10,506 nt of DNA from an uncultured Collinsella sp. Lineage in GTDB: Bacteria > Actinomycetota > Coriobacteriia > Coriobacteriales > Coriobacteriaceae. The notes beneath the pieces are model-generated. The model had not been told where the DNA came from, ran no database searches, and saw nothing but the letters and a program-made list of their open reading frames with translations. This document shows positions 1 through 7,798 of this stretch, one piece after another; positions within the stretch are counted from its first letter, which is position 1, and each line of letters begins with the position of its first letter. Location of the stretch: assembly GCA_902478875.1 (NCBI GenBank), contig CABSMZ010000053.1, forward strand, positions 1 to 10,506, written 5' to 3'. Both the position numbers and the translations under genes were made by a program.

Positions 1-33
1 TCTCGTGGGCTCGGAGATGTGTATAAGAGACAG
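1..33 (+). other. Nextera/Tn5 sequencing adapter (artefact)
   Basis: The first 33 bases match the Illumina Nextera read-2 adapter, ending in the 19-bp Tn5 mosaic end at positions 15-33. This is library-preparation sequence, not genomic DNA. It interrupts the reductase fragment that starts just after it, so the missing N-terminal part of that gene is a cloning or assembly edge and not a biological truncation. Confidence 0.97.
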
Positions 34-34
34 C

Positions 35-172
35 TACGAGATGGAGTCGTTTGCCGTGGAGAAGGCTGCCGAGGAGGCCGGCATTCCGTTTATGCACATC
101 ACGACCGACTACGCCGGCGAGGATGCCGGTCAGCTCCAGACCCGCATCGAAGCCTTCCTCGAGACGATTTAG
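35..172 (+). CDS. Double-cubane-cluster anaerobic reductase, C-terminal fragment (5' end cut off)
   Basis: Only the last 45 codons are present, ending at TAG 170-172. The reading frame is assigned by homology: the peptide aligns without gaps to the C-terminus of the full-length reductase encoded at 5703-6866, with 23 of 45 identical residues by hand. Shared blocks include AGIP, the TDY motif and the TRI-AF-ET ending. In that family this region follows the conserved ACHT cysteine motif, which here lies outside the insert. The known family (2-hydroxyacyl-CoA dehydratase superfamily, DCCP/YjiM type) carries Fe-S clusters and performs ATP-activated low-potential reductions. The divergence shows that this is a paralog and not a recent duplicate. 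No activase is visible next to it, so it may share the one at 7022. The substrate is unknown. Confidence 0.85.
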   Translation, partial: YEMESFAVEKAAEEAGIPFMHITTDYAGEDAGQLQTRIEAFLETI

Positions 173-205
173 CCGCACCTGCGCTAAGCCGTGCCGCCGG
201 GTGTT

Positions 206-222
206 CCTATCCACGCGATAGG
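206..222 (+). other. Small hairpin downstream of the reductase fragment
   Basis: A 6-bp perfect stem (CCTATC / GATAGG) closes a 5-nt loop, about 33 nt after the reductase stop codon. A short T-containing stretch (GGATTTCT) follows it. It could be a weak terminator or an mRNA 3'-end structure for the upstream reductase gene. The stem is short and the T-run is interrupted, so the function is uncertain. Confidence 0.35.
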
Positions 223-288
223 GATTTCTCCGTTGCCATGTCGGCCGGTGTCCGGATGCACCGCAGGGCGCCGATCGGCTTCGCATAA

Positions 289-335
289 CTGCCGGGGCGG
301 GGGATTTCCGCCGTCCCGGCAGATTCTATCTGTTT
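289..335 (+). terminator. Probable intrinsic terminator or attenuator before the binding-protein gene
   Basis: A strong GC hairpin pairs 289-300 with 311-322 (12 bp including one G-U). After a G-G mismatch it extends by two more pairs around an ATTT loop at 304-307. The sequence after the stem, ATTCTATCTGTTT, is T-rich but not a pure T-run. It ends only about 10 nt before the ribosome-binding site of the binding-protein gene. It could terminate transcription from the upstream reductase, or act as an attenuator in the leader of the importer operon. If it fully terminates, the importer promoter has little room downstream of it. That favours partial read-through or attenuation. Confidence 0.5.
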
Positions 336-357
336 ACTCAGATACGAAAGGAACTCA

Positions 358-1968
358 ATGAACAACGATCTTTTCAAGGCGGGCGTTTCCCGTCGCGGTT
401 TTCTGACCGGCTCCGCTGCCCTGTGCGTCATGGCGGGCCTCGGCCTCACCGGCTGCGGCGGTTCGGGCGCCGAGAGCGGTAGCGCCGCTGCCTCCGGCCA
501 GGATGTGGAGTATCGCGACGAGCTGCAGATCGCGTTACCGGCGAGCCCGGACGGTCTCGATCCGCACACCACGTCGTCGCTTGTGACCATGGACATCATC
601 TGCAACGTCGTCGAGCCGCTCTTTGGCCTCGATAGCGACTACGAGCCCCAGCCCGTGCTGGCCAAGGGCTATGAGGTCTCCGACGACGGCCTGACCTACA
701 CCATCAAGCTGCGCGAGGGCGTCACCTTCCACAACGGCAAGGAGTTTGGCTCCGAGGACGTCGTGGCCTCGATGAACCGCTGGCTCACCGTCAACGACCG
801 CGCCGCGAGCCTGCTGCCCGGCGCCGCCTTCGCCGCCTCGGGCGACCACGAGGTCACCTGCACGCTGACCGAGCCCGCCATCGACTTTCTGATCATCCTG
901 GGCAACCACTCCCAGTATCCGGGTATCTTCCCTTCCGAGGTCATCGAGGCCGCGGGCGATACCGGCGTGACCGAGTACGTGGGTACCGGTGCCTATAAGT
1001 TTGTGGAGTGGAAGCAGGACCAGTACGTCCATCTCACCCGCTACGAGGACTATGTCGCCGCCCACGGCAAGGCTTCGGGCTACACCGGCAAGGTCTCCGC
1101 GCCCACCAAGGACATCTACTATCAGTTCGTGACCGAGGCCTCCACGCGCGTGAGCGGGTTTGAGACCGGCGAGTACGATATCGCTGGCGAGATTCCCACC
1201 GAGAACTACCACGACTTCGACGGCAACGACGACGTCAAGCTCTACACCCATAATGCCGGCGTTTTGACCGCCTTCCTCAACATGAACGAGGGCATCTTCG
1301 CCGACGAGGAGATCCGCAAGTGCGCCCTCATGGCTATCGACTGCGAGGCGGCCGCTCTTGCCGCCTATGGCGAGAAGGAGCTCTTCAACATCGATCCCAA
1401 CCTTGGCAACCCCGAGAACACTCAGTGGGCGACCGATGCGGGCAAGAAGTACTTTAACCAGGCCGACGCCAAGGCCGCCAAGAAGGCTCTGGCCAAGACC
1501 TCCTATGCCGGTGAGACGGTCAAGCTGCTGACCACCCCCGACTACAAGGATATGTACAACGCCACCGTCGCGCTGCAGGAGCAGCTCGAGAAGGCCGGCT
1601 TCACCGCTGAGGTCGACAGCTACGAGTTCGCGACTTTTATGGACATCCGCTCCAGCAAGCCCGAGCAGTGGGACCTCTTTGTGGCCTCCACCAACTACAA
1701 GCCCATCCCGGCCCAGTCCCTCTCGGTCTCCAAGGCCTTCTATGGCCTGTCCGACGAGAAGGCGCTCAAGCTCGTTGCCGAGATCCGCACCGCCAAGGAC
1801 ACCGACGCCGCGGCCAAGAAGTGGGCCGAGGCTCAGGAGCGCCTCTATGAGATCGCCGTCATCGAGCCGCTTTGCCACTACGCTTCCATCACGGGCACCC
1901 AGGCAGACGTCGAGGACGTCGAGGTGCTCGACGGCGCTATCATCTGGAACGCCAAGCGTCCGGAGTAA
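358..1968 (+). CDS. Peptide-type ABC transporter substrate-binding lipoprotein (SBP family 5, Tat-type signal)
   Basis: This 536-residue extracytoplasmic protein captures the substrate and delivers it to the permeases encoded downstream. The N-terminus has a twin-arginine motif, SRRGFLTG (residues 11-18), then a hydrophobic stretch and a lipobox ending LTGC with Cys33 as the lipidation site. It is therefore expected to be exported folded by Tat and anchored to the membrane. A Gly/Ser/Ala-rich linker (about 34-48) leads into the SBP_bac_5 domain (about 55-535). The family signature, with VSDDGLTYTIKLREGVTFHNG, lies around residues 103-124. Length is typical for DppA/OppA/NikA relatives. The ATG has a good ribosome-binding site, GAAAGGA (345-351), six bases upstream. 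The family binds di- or oligopeptides, nickel chelates, opines or haem. Nothing in the sequence fixes the ligand, so 'peptide' is only a family label. Confidence 0.92.
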   Translation: MNNDLFKAGVSRRGFLTGSAALCVMAGLGLTGCGGSGAESGSAAASGQDVEYRDELQIALPASPDGLDPHTTSSLVTMDIICNVVEPLFGLDSDYEPQPVLAKGYEVSDDGLTYTIKLREGVTFHNGKEFGSEDVVASMNRWLTVNDRAASLLPGAAFAASGDHEVTCTLTEPAIDFLIILGNHSQYPGIFPSEVIEAAGDTGVTEYVGTGAYKFVEWKQDQYVHLTRYEDYVAAHGKASGYTGKVSAPTKDIYYQFVTEASTRVSGFETGEYDIAGEIPTENYHDFDGNDDVKLYTHNAGVLTAFLNMNEGIFADEEIRKCALMAIDCEAAALAAYGEKELFNIDPNLGNPENTQWATDAGKKYFNQADAKAAKKALAKTSYAGETVKLLTTPDYKDMYNATVALQEQLEKAGFTAEVDSYEFATFMDIRSSKPEQWDLFVASTNYKPIPAQSLSVSKAFYGLSDEKALKLVAEIRTAKDTDAAAKKWAEAQERLYEIAVIEPLCHYASITGTQADVEDVEVLDGAIIWNAKRPE

Positions 1969-1978
1969 TGCAATAGAT

Positions 1979-2022
1979 GGCGTGGCGGCCTGAGGGATCT
2001 GGTCCCCTGTGGCCGCCACGCC
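1979..2022 (+). other. Intercistronic 12-bp perfect hairpin
   Basis: GGCGTGGCGGCC (1979-1990) is followed by a 20-nt loop and its exact reverse complement, GGCCGCCACGCC (2011-2022). A smaller GGGA/TCCC stem can form inside the loop. No T-run follows, so it does not look like a classical terminator. It lies 10 nt after the binding-protein stop. In binding-protein importer operons, such structures are known to protect the 3' end of the binding-protein mRNA and give it an excess over the permeases. That role is inferred here. Confidence 0.75.
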
Positions 2023-2056
2023 CTGTCCACGTTCAGAGGGGAAATAGACGCCTCGC

Positions 2057-3010
2057 ATGTTGAAGTACACGCTCAAACGTATAGGCGCGATGGTTCCGGT
2101 GATGCTCATCATCTCGGTCGTCGTGTTTTTGATTATCTATCTCACACCGGGTGACCCGGCCTCTTCGATGCTCGGCATGGAGGCTTCGGCCGACCAGATC
2201 GAGCGCGTCAACGATAGCCTGGGACTCAACGAGCCGCTGCCGCAGCGCTACGTTGAGTGGATGGGCGGCGTACTTACCGGCGACCTGGGCGATTCGTATT
2301 TTATGCGCCAGCCCGTCACGCAGGCGATCGCCGAGCACTTTGGCCCCACGCTATCGCTCGCGCTTCTGGCACAGCTCATCGCGCTGTTGATTGCACTGCC
2401 CTGCGGCGTCGTCGCTGCCCTCAAACATGGGTCGCGCACCGACGCTGTCTTGCGTGTCGTTGCTCTTTTGGGCGTGGCGATACCCGGCTTTTTGATGGCG
2501 CTCATGCTTATGTGGCTGTTTGCCGTCACGTTGCGTGTGTTCCCGGTGGCCGGCTATGCTCCGCTATCGAAGGGCTGGTTCAGCCATTTACGCTATCTTG
2601 CGTTGCCGGCCATATCGCTTGGATGCGTGCAGGCGGCTCTGCTCATGCGCATGACCCGTTCGAGCGTGATCGAGGCCATGCAACTTGACTGCGTCAAGAC
2701 GGCACGTGCCAAGGGCGTCTCCGAGGTTCGCGTGGTGCTGGCCCATGCCCTGCGCAACGCAGCGCTGCCGATTCTCACCTCGGTCGGCTATTCTTTTGGC
2801 GCCCTGATTACGGGCGCCGTGGTGACTGAGGCCATTTTTAACATCCCCGGTTTGGGCCAGCTGGTCACGAGCTCTATCGAGCGTCGCGACTATCCGGTGA
2901 TTCAGGGCGTGCTGTTGGTCATCGCCTTGTTGAATTCGGTGATCAATCTGGCCGTCGACCTTGCCTACGGCGCTTTTGACCCGCGCGCTCGCAAATGGGG
3001 CGATGCATGA
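2057..3010 (+). CDS. Peptide-type ABC transporter permease, DppB/OppB-like
   Basis: This 317-residue inner-membrane permease is one half of the translocation channel. The N-terminus is the usual first helix (about 11-30) followed by the family hallmark LTPGDPA (29-35). Further hydrophobic helices lie near 98-122, 131-158, 178-198, 238-258 and 280-303. The cytoplasmic EAA loop that contacts the ATPases is at about 213-238 (KTARAKGVSEVRVVLAHALR), and the C-terminal block FNIPGLGQLV is at 261-270. The start is the first ATG after an in-frame TAG. The only good Shine-Dalgarno (AGAGGGGA, 2035-2042) is 14 nt away, an unusually long spacer that may lower translation relative to the binding protein. 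The stop overlaps the next start as ATGA. Confidence 0.92.
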   Translation: MLKYTLKRIGAMVPVMLIISVVVFLIIYLTPGDPASSMLGMEASADQIERVNDSLGLNEPLPQRYVEWMGGVLTGDLGDSYFMRQPVTQAIAEHFGPTLSLALLAQLIALLIALPCGVVAALKHGSRTDAVLRVVALLGVAIPGFLMALMLMWLFAVTLRVFPVAGYAPLSKGWFSHLRYLALPAISLGCVQAALLMRMTRSSVIEAMQLDCVKTARAKGVSEVRVVLAHALRNAALPILTSVGYSFGALITGAVVTEAIFNIPGLGQLVTSSIERRDYPVIQGVLLVIALLNSVINLAVDLAYGAFDPRARKWGDA

Positions 3011-3852
3011 TGGCAAACGTTAAGAAGGCTCTTGCCAACAAGGGGTTTGTGGTCGGCGGCTGCATTTTCCTGGCGATTGCGCTGATCGCGCTCGTCGGTC
3101 CGCTGGTGTGGACGGTTAATCCCAATGCGCAGGAGATGGCGTTGCGACTTTCGGCACCTTCGCTCGCGCATCCCTTTGGCTGCGATGACTTTGGCCGCGA
3201 TGACTTTGGCCGCGACCTGCTTGCCCGCGTCATCGCGGGCGCGCGCGTGTCGCTTGGCGTTGGCATTGCCGTCACGCTCGCGACGAGTGCGCTCGGCTTG
3301 GTGATTGGCGCCTATGCGTGCTACAACGAGAGACTCGATCATATTCTCATGCGCATCTGCGACGGCCTTATGTCCATTCCGGGCGTGCTGCTGGCCATCG
3401 CGCTCATGGCGATGATGGGGGCGAGCGTGTGGAACGTCATCATCGCGCTCTCCATTGTCTATACGCCCAGCATGGCGCGCATCGTGCGCTCGCGTGCGAT
3501 GGTGGTCAAGGAGGAGCCCTTTGTGGAAGCCCTTCGCGTGCAGGGTGCCTCGACCGCGCGCATCGTGTGGCTGCATATCGTGCCCAACGTTATGGCACCC
3601 TTCCTGGTGCAGGCGACCTTCGTCTTTGCCGAGGCCGTGCTCTCGGAGGCCGCCCTCTCGTTTCTGGGCCTGGGTATCAAGGCGCCCGACGCCAGCTGGG
3701 GAAACATCCTGCAGGCGGGCAAGAACGTGATGCGCAAAGCCCCGTGGATGATCTTCTTCCCGGCAGCGGCCATCATCGCGAGCGTGCTTTCGCTGAACCT
3801 TGCCGGCGACGGCCTGCGCGACGCCCTCGACCCCAAGACCAAGGAGGACTAG
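3007..3852 (+). CDS. Peptide-type ABC transporter permease, DppC/OppC-like
   Basis: This is the second channel subunit, 281 residues. ATG 3007 overlaps the previous gene's stop (ATGA), the usual arrangement for translational coupling, with GGGG at 2997-3000 as a possible ribosome-binding site. ATG 2995 is in frame but adds only four residues. The N-terminal helix is at about 14-34. The conserved periplasmic motif normally reading FGTDxxGRDxxxR follows at 57-74. Further helices lie near 82-104, 124-146 and 195-220. The EAA loop is at about 172-197 (EALRVQGASTARIVWLHIVPN), then the family block LSFLGLG (217-223). Oddity: the FG-D motif is expanded by a tandem 15-bp repeat that adds five residues (see that entry). 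The ribosome-binding site of the next gene lies inside its last codons. Confidence 0.92.
   Translation: MMANVKKALANKGFVVGGCIFLAIALIALVGPLVWTVNPNAQEMALRLSAPSLAHPFGCDDFGRDDFGRDLLARVIAGARVSLGVGIAVTLATSALGLVIGAYACYNERLDHILMRICDGLMSIPGVLLAIALMAMMGASVWNVIIALSIVYTPSMARIVRSRAMVVKEEPFVEALRVQGASTARIVWLHIVPNVMAPFLVQATFVFAEAVLSEAALSFLGLGIKAPDASWGNILQAGKNVMRKAPWMIFFPAAAIIASVLSLNLAGDGLRDALDPKTKED
3175..3219 (+). repeat. 15-bp tandem repeat inside the DppC-like gene
   Basis: Three successive 15-nt units encode FGCDD, FGRDD and FGRDL (residues 57-71 of the permease). The segment GATGACTTTGGCCGC is repeated exactly at 3184-3198 and 3199-3213. The family normally has one or fewer extra units here, so five residues appear to have been inserted in frame, probably by replication slippage. 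It might also be an assembly or amplification artefact. Confidence 0.85.
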
Positions 3853-3855
3853 CCC

Positions 3856-4840
<985 letters not shown>

Positions 4841-4854
<14 letters not shown>

Positions 4855-5626
4855 CGAAGCCCTGCTTAGGGTCTCACATCTGACTAAAACGTATCCCATG
4901 CCAGGCTCAGGTTTTAAGCGTCAGGCCTTTACCGCCGTGGACGATCTGTCGTTTGAAATCGCGCCGGGCGAGGTCTATGGCCTGGTTGGCGAATCCGGAT
5001 CGGGCAAGTCGACGACTGGACGCTTGATCTGTGGTCTCGAGCGCGCGGATTCCGGCTCGATTGTCTATCGCGGGCACGACCTCGCCACGATGTCGGAGCG
5101 CGAACGCAAGCCGTTTCGCCGCGAGATCCAGCTGGTATTCCAGGATAGCTCTACGGCTTTTGACCCGCGCAACCGTGTCGGCCGCATTTTGGAGGAGCCG
5201 CTGATTATCGTCGGCGTGCGCGATGCGGATGAGCGCCATGGGCGCGTGCTCTCGGCCCTGGCCTCGGTCGGTCTTCTGGCAGAGCATTATGACCGCTATC
5301 CGCATGACCTTTCGGGTGGACAGCGTCAGCGACTCAATCTGGCACGGGCGCTTATTTGCGAGCCGCGCCTTGTGGTATGTGACGAGCCGGTCTCGGCGCT
5401 TGACGTGTCCGTTCAGGCCCAAGTGCTCAACTTGCTTCGCGACCTGCAGCGCACGACGGGTGTGGCGCTGCTGTTTATCACGCATGATATGCGTGTGGTT
5501 CGGCATATGTCCGACCGGATTGGTGTGCTCTACCACGGTCGTCTTGTCGAGGAAGGCGCGGCCGAGGACGTGATCGCGCACCCGAGCGATCCGTATACGC
5601 AGGAGCTTATCGACGCCATTCCCTAG
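4841..5626 (+). CDS. Peptide-type ABC transporter ATPase, DppF/OppF/NikE-like (short form)
   Basis: This is the second ATPase of the importer and pairs with the DppD-like subunit. It is 261 residues from ATG 4841. It has Walker A GESGSGKS (50-57), FQDS Q-loop (100-103), signature LSGGQRQR (157-164), Walker B LVVCDEP (177-183) and switch histidine H215 in ITHD. The protein ends right after HPSDPYTQELIDAIP, so it lacks the cysteine-containing C-terminal extension found in full DppF/OppF (around 330 residues). In length it resembles NikE (about 268). The stop is clean and there is no sign of a frameshift, so the short form is probably genuine. It is the last gene of the importer operon. The next start is 76 bp away. 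Confidence 0.92.
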
Positions 5627-5639
5627 AGGATGCTTCCTT

Positions 5640-5668
5640 TTGGGTATGGCGTGGGCTCGTTGTTTAAT
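5640..5668 (+). promoter_or_regulatory. Candidate sigma-70-type promoter for the reductase operon
   Basis: TTGGGT (5640-5645) and TTTAAT (5663-5668) are separated by 17 bases, in the most AT-rich part of the 76-bp gap before the reductase gene. The -35 match is poor and the -10 match good (5 of 6). If used, transcription would start near 5675 and leave a leader of about 28 nt. No terminator is visible after the importer genes, so read-through is also possible. Confidence 0.3.
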
Positions 5669-5687
5669 TGTCGGTATATCGGTGCAA

Positions 5688-5696
5688 GAGAGGGGA
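5688..5696 (+). promoter_or_regulatory. Ribosome-binding site fixing the reductase start
   Basis: GAGAGGGGA lies six bases upstream of ATG 5703. An in-frame ATG at 5640 has no such site and would add 21 residues that do not resemble the family's N-terminus. E. coli YjiM begins at the same alignment point as ATG 5703. Confidence 0.8.
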
Positions 5697-5702
5697 ACTA
5701 CT

Positions 5703-6866
5703 ATGGCCGATATTGAGGAACAGCCGTTGCCGTCCACGTTTGAGGAGTTCAACGAGCAACGCAAGGCGGCGTTTATTCGCGTCAAGGATTATAAACAGGC
5801 GGGTAATCGCCTGGTCGGCTTTTTGTGCAGCTATACGCCGCTCGAGATTATCGATGCCGCGGGGGCCTCGAGCGTGGCGCTGTGCGGTACGTCCGACGAG
5901 GTGATTCCCGAGGCTGAGAAGGTGCTGCCGGCAAATCTGTGTCCGCTCATCAAGTCGACGTACGGTTTTGCCTACTCGCAAAAGTGCCCGTTCACGTACT
6001 TTAGCGACATGATCATCGGCGAGACCACCTGCGACGGCAAGAAGAAGATGTACGAGCTACTAAACGAGCTCAAGCGCACGCACATTCTGCATCTTCCGCA
6101 GGGCCGCGACCGCGCCTACGAGCGCGAGGGCTGGTACGAGGAGTGCCGCCTGCTCAAGGAGGAGCTCGAGGGCTTCTACGGCATCACGATTACCGACGAT
6201 GATCTGCGCGCTGCCGTCCGTCGTCGCAACCGCTTGCGTGCAGCCCAGCTCGACATGTTTGCGCTGCAGGCCAACCAGCCGGCGGCCATGAACGGCGTCG
6301 ACCTGATGAGTACCATGTTTGCCGGTACGTTTAGCTTTGATATCGAGGCCTATACGCAGCAGCTGGAGCAAAAGGTCGCCAAGCTGCGCGAGGCCTACGA
6401 CGCGGGCGAGCGCCCGGTCGCGGCGGATGCCAAGCGCATTCTGATCACCGGCTGCCCGGTGGGCGGCGTAATCAACAAGATCGGTCGCACCATCGAGTCC
6501 AACGGCGGTGTGGTCGTGTGCATGGACGACTGCTCGGGCGAGCGTACGGCCGCCATGATGATCGACCCGGAGGCTCCTGACATCCTGCGCGCCATCGCCG
6601 ACCGCTACCTGGATATCAACTGCTCGGTCATGACGCCCAACGACGGTCGTATGGAAAACACACTGGCCATGTGCGAGAAGTATCACGTCGATGGCGTAGT
6701 CGAAAACGTGCTCCAGGCCTGCCACACCTTTAACGTGGAGAGTGCGCGCATGCAGGAGGCTGTCGAGGGTGCGGGTATTCCGTATATGAAGATCGAGACC
6801 GACTACAGCAACGGCGACATGGGTCAGATTGAGACCCGCATCGCCGCCTTCATCGAAACCCTCTAG
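5703..6866 (+). CDS. Double-cubane-cluster anaerobic reductase, YjiM-like (2-hydroxyacyl-CoA dehydratase superfamily)
   Basis: This 387-residue cytoplasmic Fe-S protein matches E. coli YjiM closely from recall along its whole length. Shared blocks include TSDE (63-66), NLCPLIKS-YGF (78-89), KCP (94-96), GETTCDGKKKMYE (106-118), ILITGCP-GG (247-255), SPND-like TPND (311-314), LQACHT (337-342) and the ETDYS terminus. Cysteines at 42, 61, 80, 95, 110, 251, 277, 307 and 340 match the YjiM pattern and are the candidate cluster ligands. The studied relative (DCCP of Carboxydothermus) carries a double-cubane [8Fe-9S] cluster and, after ATP-dependent activation, reduces small molecules such as acetylene. 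Its physiological substrate is unknown, and so is this one's. The matching activase is encoded at 7022. The N-terminal fragment of the window (35-172) is a paralog. 'Dehydratase subunit' is the older label; no partner beta subunit is present. Confidence 0.9.
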   Translation: MADIEEQPLPSTFEEFNEQRKAAFIRVKDYKQAGNRLVGFLCSYTPLEIIDAAGASSVALCGTSDEVIPEAEKVLPANLCPLIKSTYGFAYSQKCPFTYFSDMIIGETTCDGKKKMYELLNELKRTHILHLPQGRDRAYEREGWYEECRLLKEELEGFYGITITDDDLRAAVRRRNRLRAAQLDMFALQANQPAAMNGVDLMSTMFAGTFSFDIEAYTQQLEQKVAKLREAYDAGERPVAADAKRILITGCPVGGVINKIGRTIESNGGVVVCMDDCSGERTAAMMIDPEAPDILRAIADRYLDINCSVMTPNDGRMENTLAMCEKYHVDGVVENVLQACHTFNVESARMQEAVEGAGIPYMKIETDYSNGDMGQIETRIAAFIETL

Positions 6867-6870
6867 CTTC

Positions 6871-6959
6871 CTCAGGCACCGGATCTTGCCCCTCAAACCG
6901 TCGCTTGCGTACCCAAAGTACGCTGCGCTCCTCTTTCGGGGCAATCTCCGGCACCTGAG
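6871..6959 (+). repeat. Large nested inverted repeat between reductase and activase
   Basis: Three nested stems share one axis. The outer arms are CTCAGGCACCGG (6871-6882) and CCGGCACCTGAG (6948-6959), 10 of 12 pairs. The middle arms are TTGCCCC (6886-6892) and GGGGCAA (6938-6944), 7 of 7. The inner stem is GCGTAC (6907-6912) and GTACGC (6918-6923) around a CCAAA loop. The arrangement resembles an extragenic palindromic repeat or a structured RNA. No T-run follows. It begins 5 nt after the reductase stop, so it may stabilise that message or reduce expression of the activase relative to the reductase. Confidence 0.8.
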
Positions 6960-6973
6960 AAACCTAGAGCTAA

Positions 6974-6989
6974 GGCGCCTGAACGCGCC
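6974..6989 (+). other. Second small hairpin upstream of the activase
   Basis: GGCGC (6974-6978) and GCGCC (6985-6989) form a 5-bp stem with a 6-nt loop. It is followed by a looser T-rich stretch (CTTTGATATTTAGATT) that also holds the approach to the activase ribosome-binding site. It might be a weak terminator or part of the preceding structured element. No clear promoter was found in this stretch. Confidence 0.3.
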
Positions 6990-7021
6990 GCTACCTTTGA
7001 TATTTAGATTGGAAGAGAGCC

Positions 7022-7786
7022 ATGATAGGGATCGGGATCGATATCGGGTCTACGGCGGCTAAGGCCGCTGTGGTCGACGGGGAGGGTTCGGTGGCGTGGA
7101 CGTGCGTGCAACCAACCGGGTTCTCCTCGGTCGATGCTTCCGAGCGGCTGCGCGAGGCACTGGTAGCGGCCGGCTATGACGTGACAGCCGACGACGTTCG
7201 CGTGATCGCGACTGGCTACGGCCGTGTCGCCGTGCCCTATGCGCACAAGGTCGTGACTGAGATCACCTGTCACGGCGCCGGTGCCGTGCGCCTGTTTGGC
7301 AACCACGGCACCGTGATCGACGTGGGCGGTCAGGACACCAAGGTCATCCAACTTAAGGGTGGCCGCGTGGCCAAGTTTGCCATGAACGATAAGTGCGCCG
7401 CCGGCACGGGGCGCTTTTTGGAGATCATGGCCGACCGCCTAGGCATTTCCCAGCAGCAGATGGCCGACCTGGCGCGTTCCGGCGAGCCCACCAAGATATC
7501 CAGCATGTGCACGGTCTTTGCCGAAAGCGAGGTCATCAGCCTGATCGGTCGCGGTGAGCCGCGCGAGAACATTGCTCGTGGCGTGATCGACAGCGTGGTC
7601 TCGCGCGTGGCGACCATGGCCGGGCAGGCTGCGGGCGCCCCGTACTACCTGACCGGTGGCCTCTGCGAGAACGCCTACGTGGTGGAGCGGTTGGGCGAGC
7701 TACTGGGGTCGCCGGTGACCACCTCGTCCCAGGCTCGCTTTGCCGGGGCGATCGGCGCGGCTGTCCGCGCGCGGGCGCTGGTTTAA
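7022..7786 (+). CDS. Reductase/dehydratase activase, YjiL/HgdC-like (BadF/BadG/BcrA/BcrD ATPase family)
   Basis: The 254-residue protein is an ASKHA-fold ATPase. As a dimer it holds one [4Fe-4S] cluster and uses ATP hydrolysis to push a low-potential electron into its partner Fe-S enzyme, here most likely the YjiM-like reductase encoded just upstream. Phosphate-binding motif IGIDIGSTAAK is at 4-14. GGQDTK is at 102-107. The two cluster cysteines sit in NDKCAAGTGR (C125) and SSMCTVFAESE (C163). LTGG (210-213) is the second nucleotide motif, and FAGAIGAA is at 240-247. Length and motifs equal E. coli YjiL. ATG 7022 is preceded by GGAAGAG (7011-7017). The gene is 155 bp after the reductase, across a structured repeat, and 12 bp before the glycosyltransferase. 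One activase may serve both reductase paralogs. Confidence 0.92.
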   Translation: MIGIGIDIGSTAAKAAVVDGEGSVAWTCVQPTGFSSVDASERLREALVAAGYDVTADDVRVIATGYGRVAVPYAHKVVTEITCHGAGAVRLFGNHGTVIDVGGQDTKVIQLKGGRVAKFAMNDKCAAGTGRFLEIMADRLGISQQQMADLARSGEPTKISSMCTVFAESEVISLIGRGEPRENIARGVIDSVVSRVATMAGQAAGAPYYLTGGLCENAYVVERLGELLGSPVTTSSQARFAGAIGAAVRARALV

Positions 7787-7798
7787 GGGGCCCTGTCG

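Noticed and set aside
1..33. Tn5/IS50 mobile element with inverted terminal repeats at the window ends
   Set aside because: The left sequence includes the synthetic Nextera adapter tail and there is no transposase gene. It is library adapter.
173..357. Possible small gene in the leader region
   Set aside because: The open frames there are short, Arg/Pro-rich and lack ribosome-binding sites. The region is better explained by hairpins.
535..2112. Long open frame (525 codons) on the minus strand opposite the binding-protein gene
   Set aside because: It has a Leu/Gly/Val-rich low-complexity composition typical of the antisense of a GC-rich gene. It has no recognisable domain, and the + strand protein is a clear family member.
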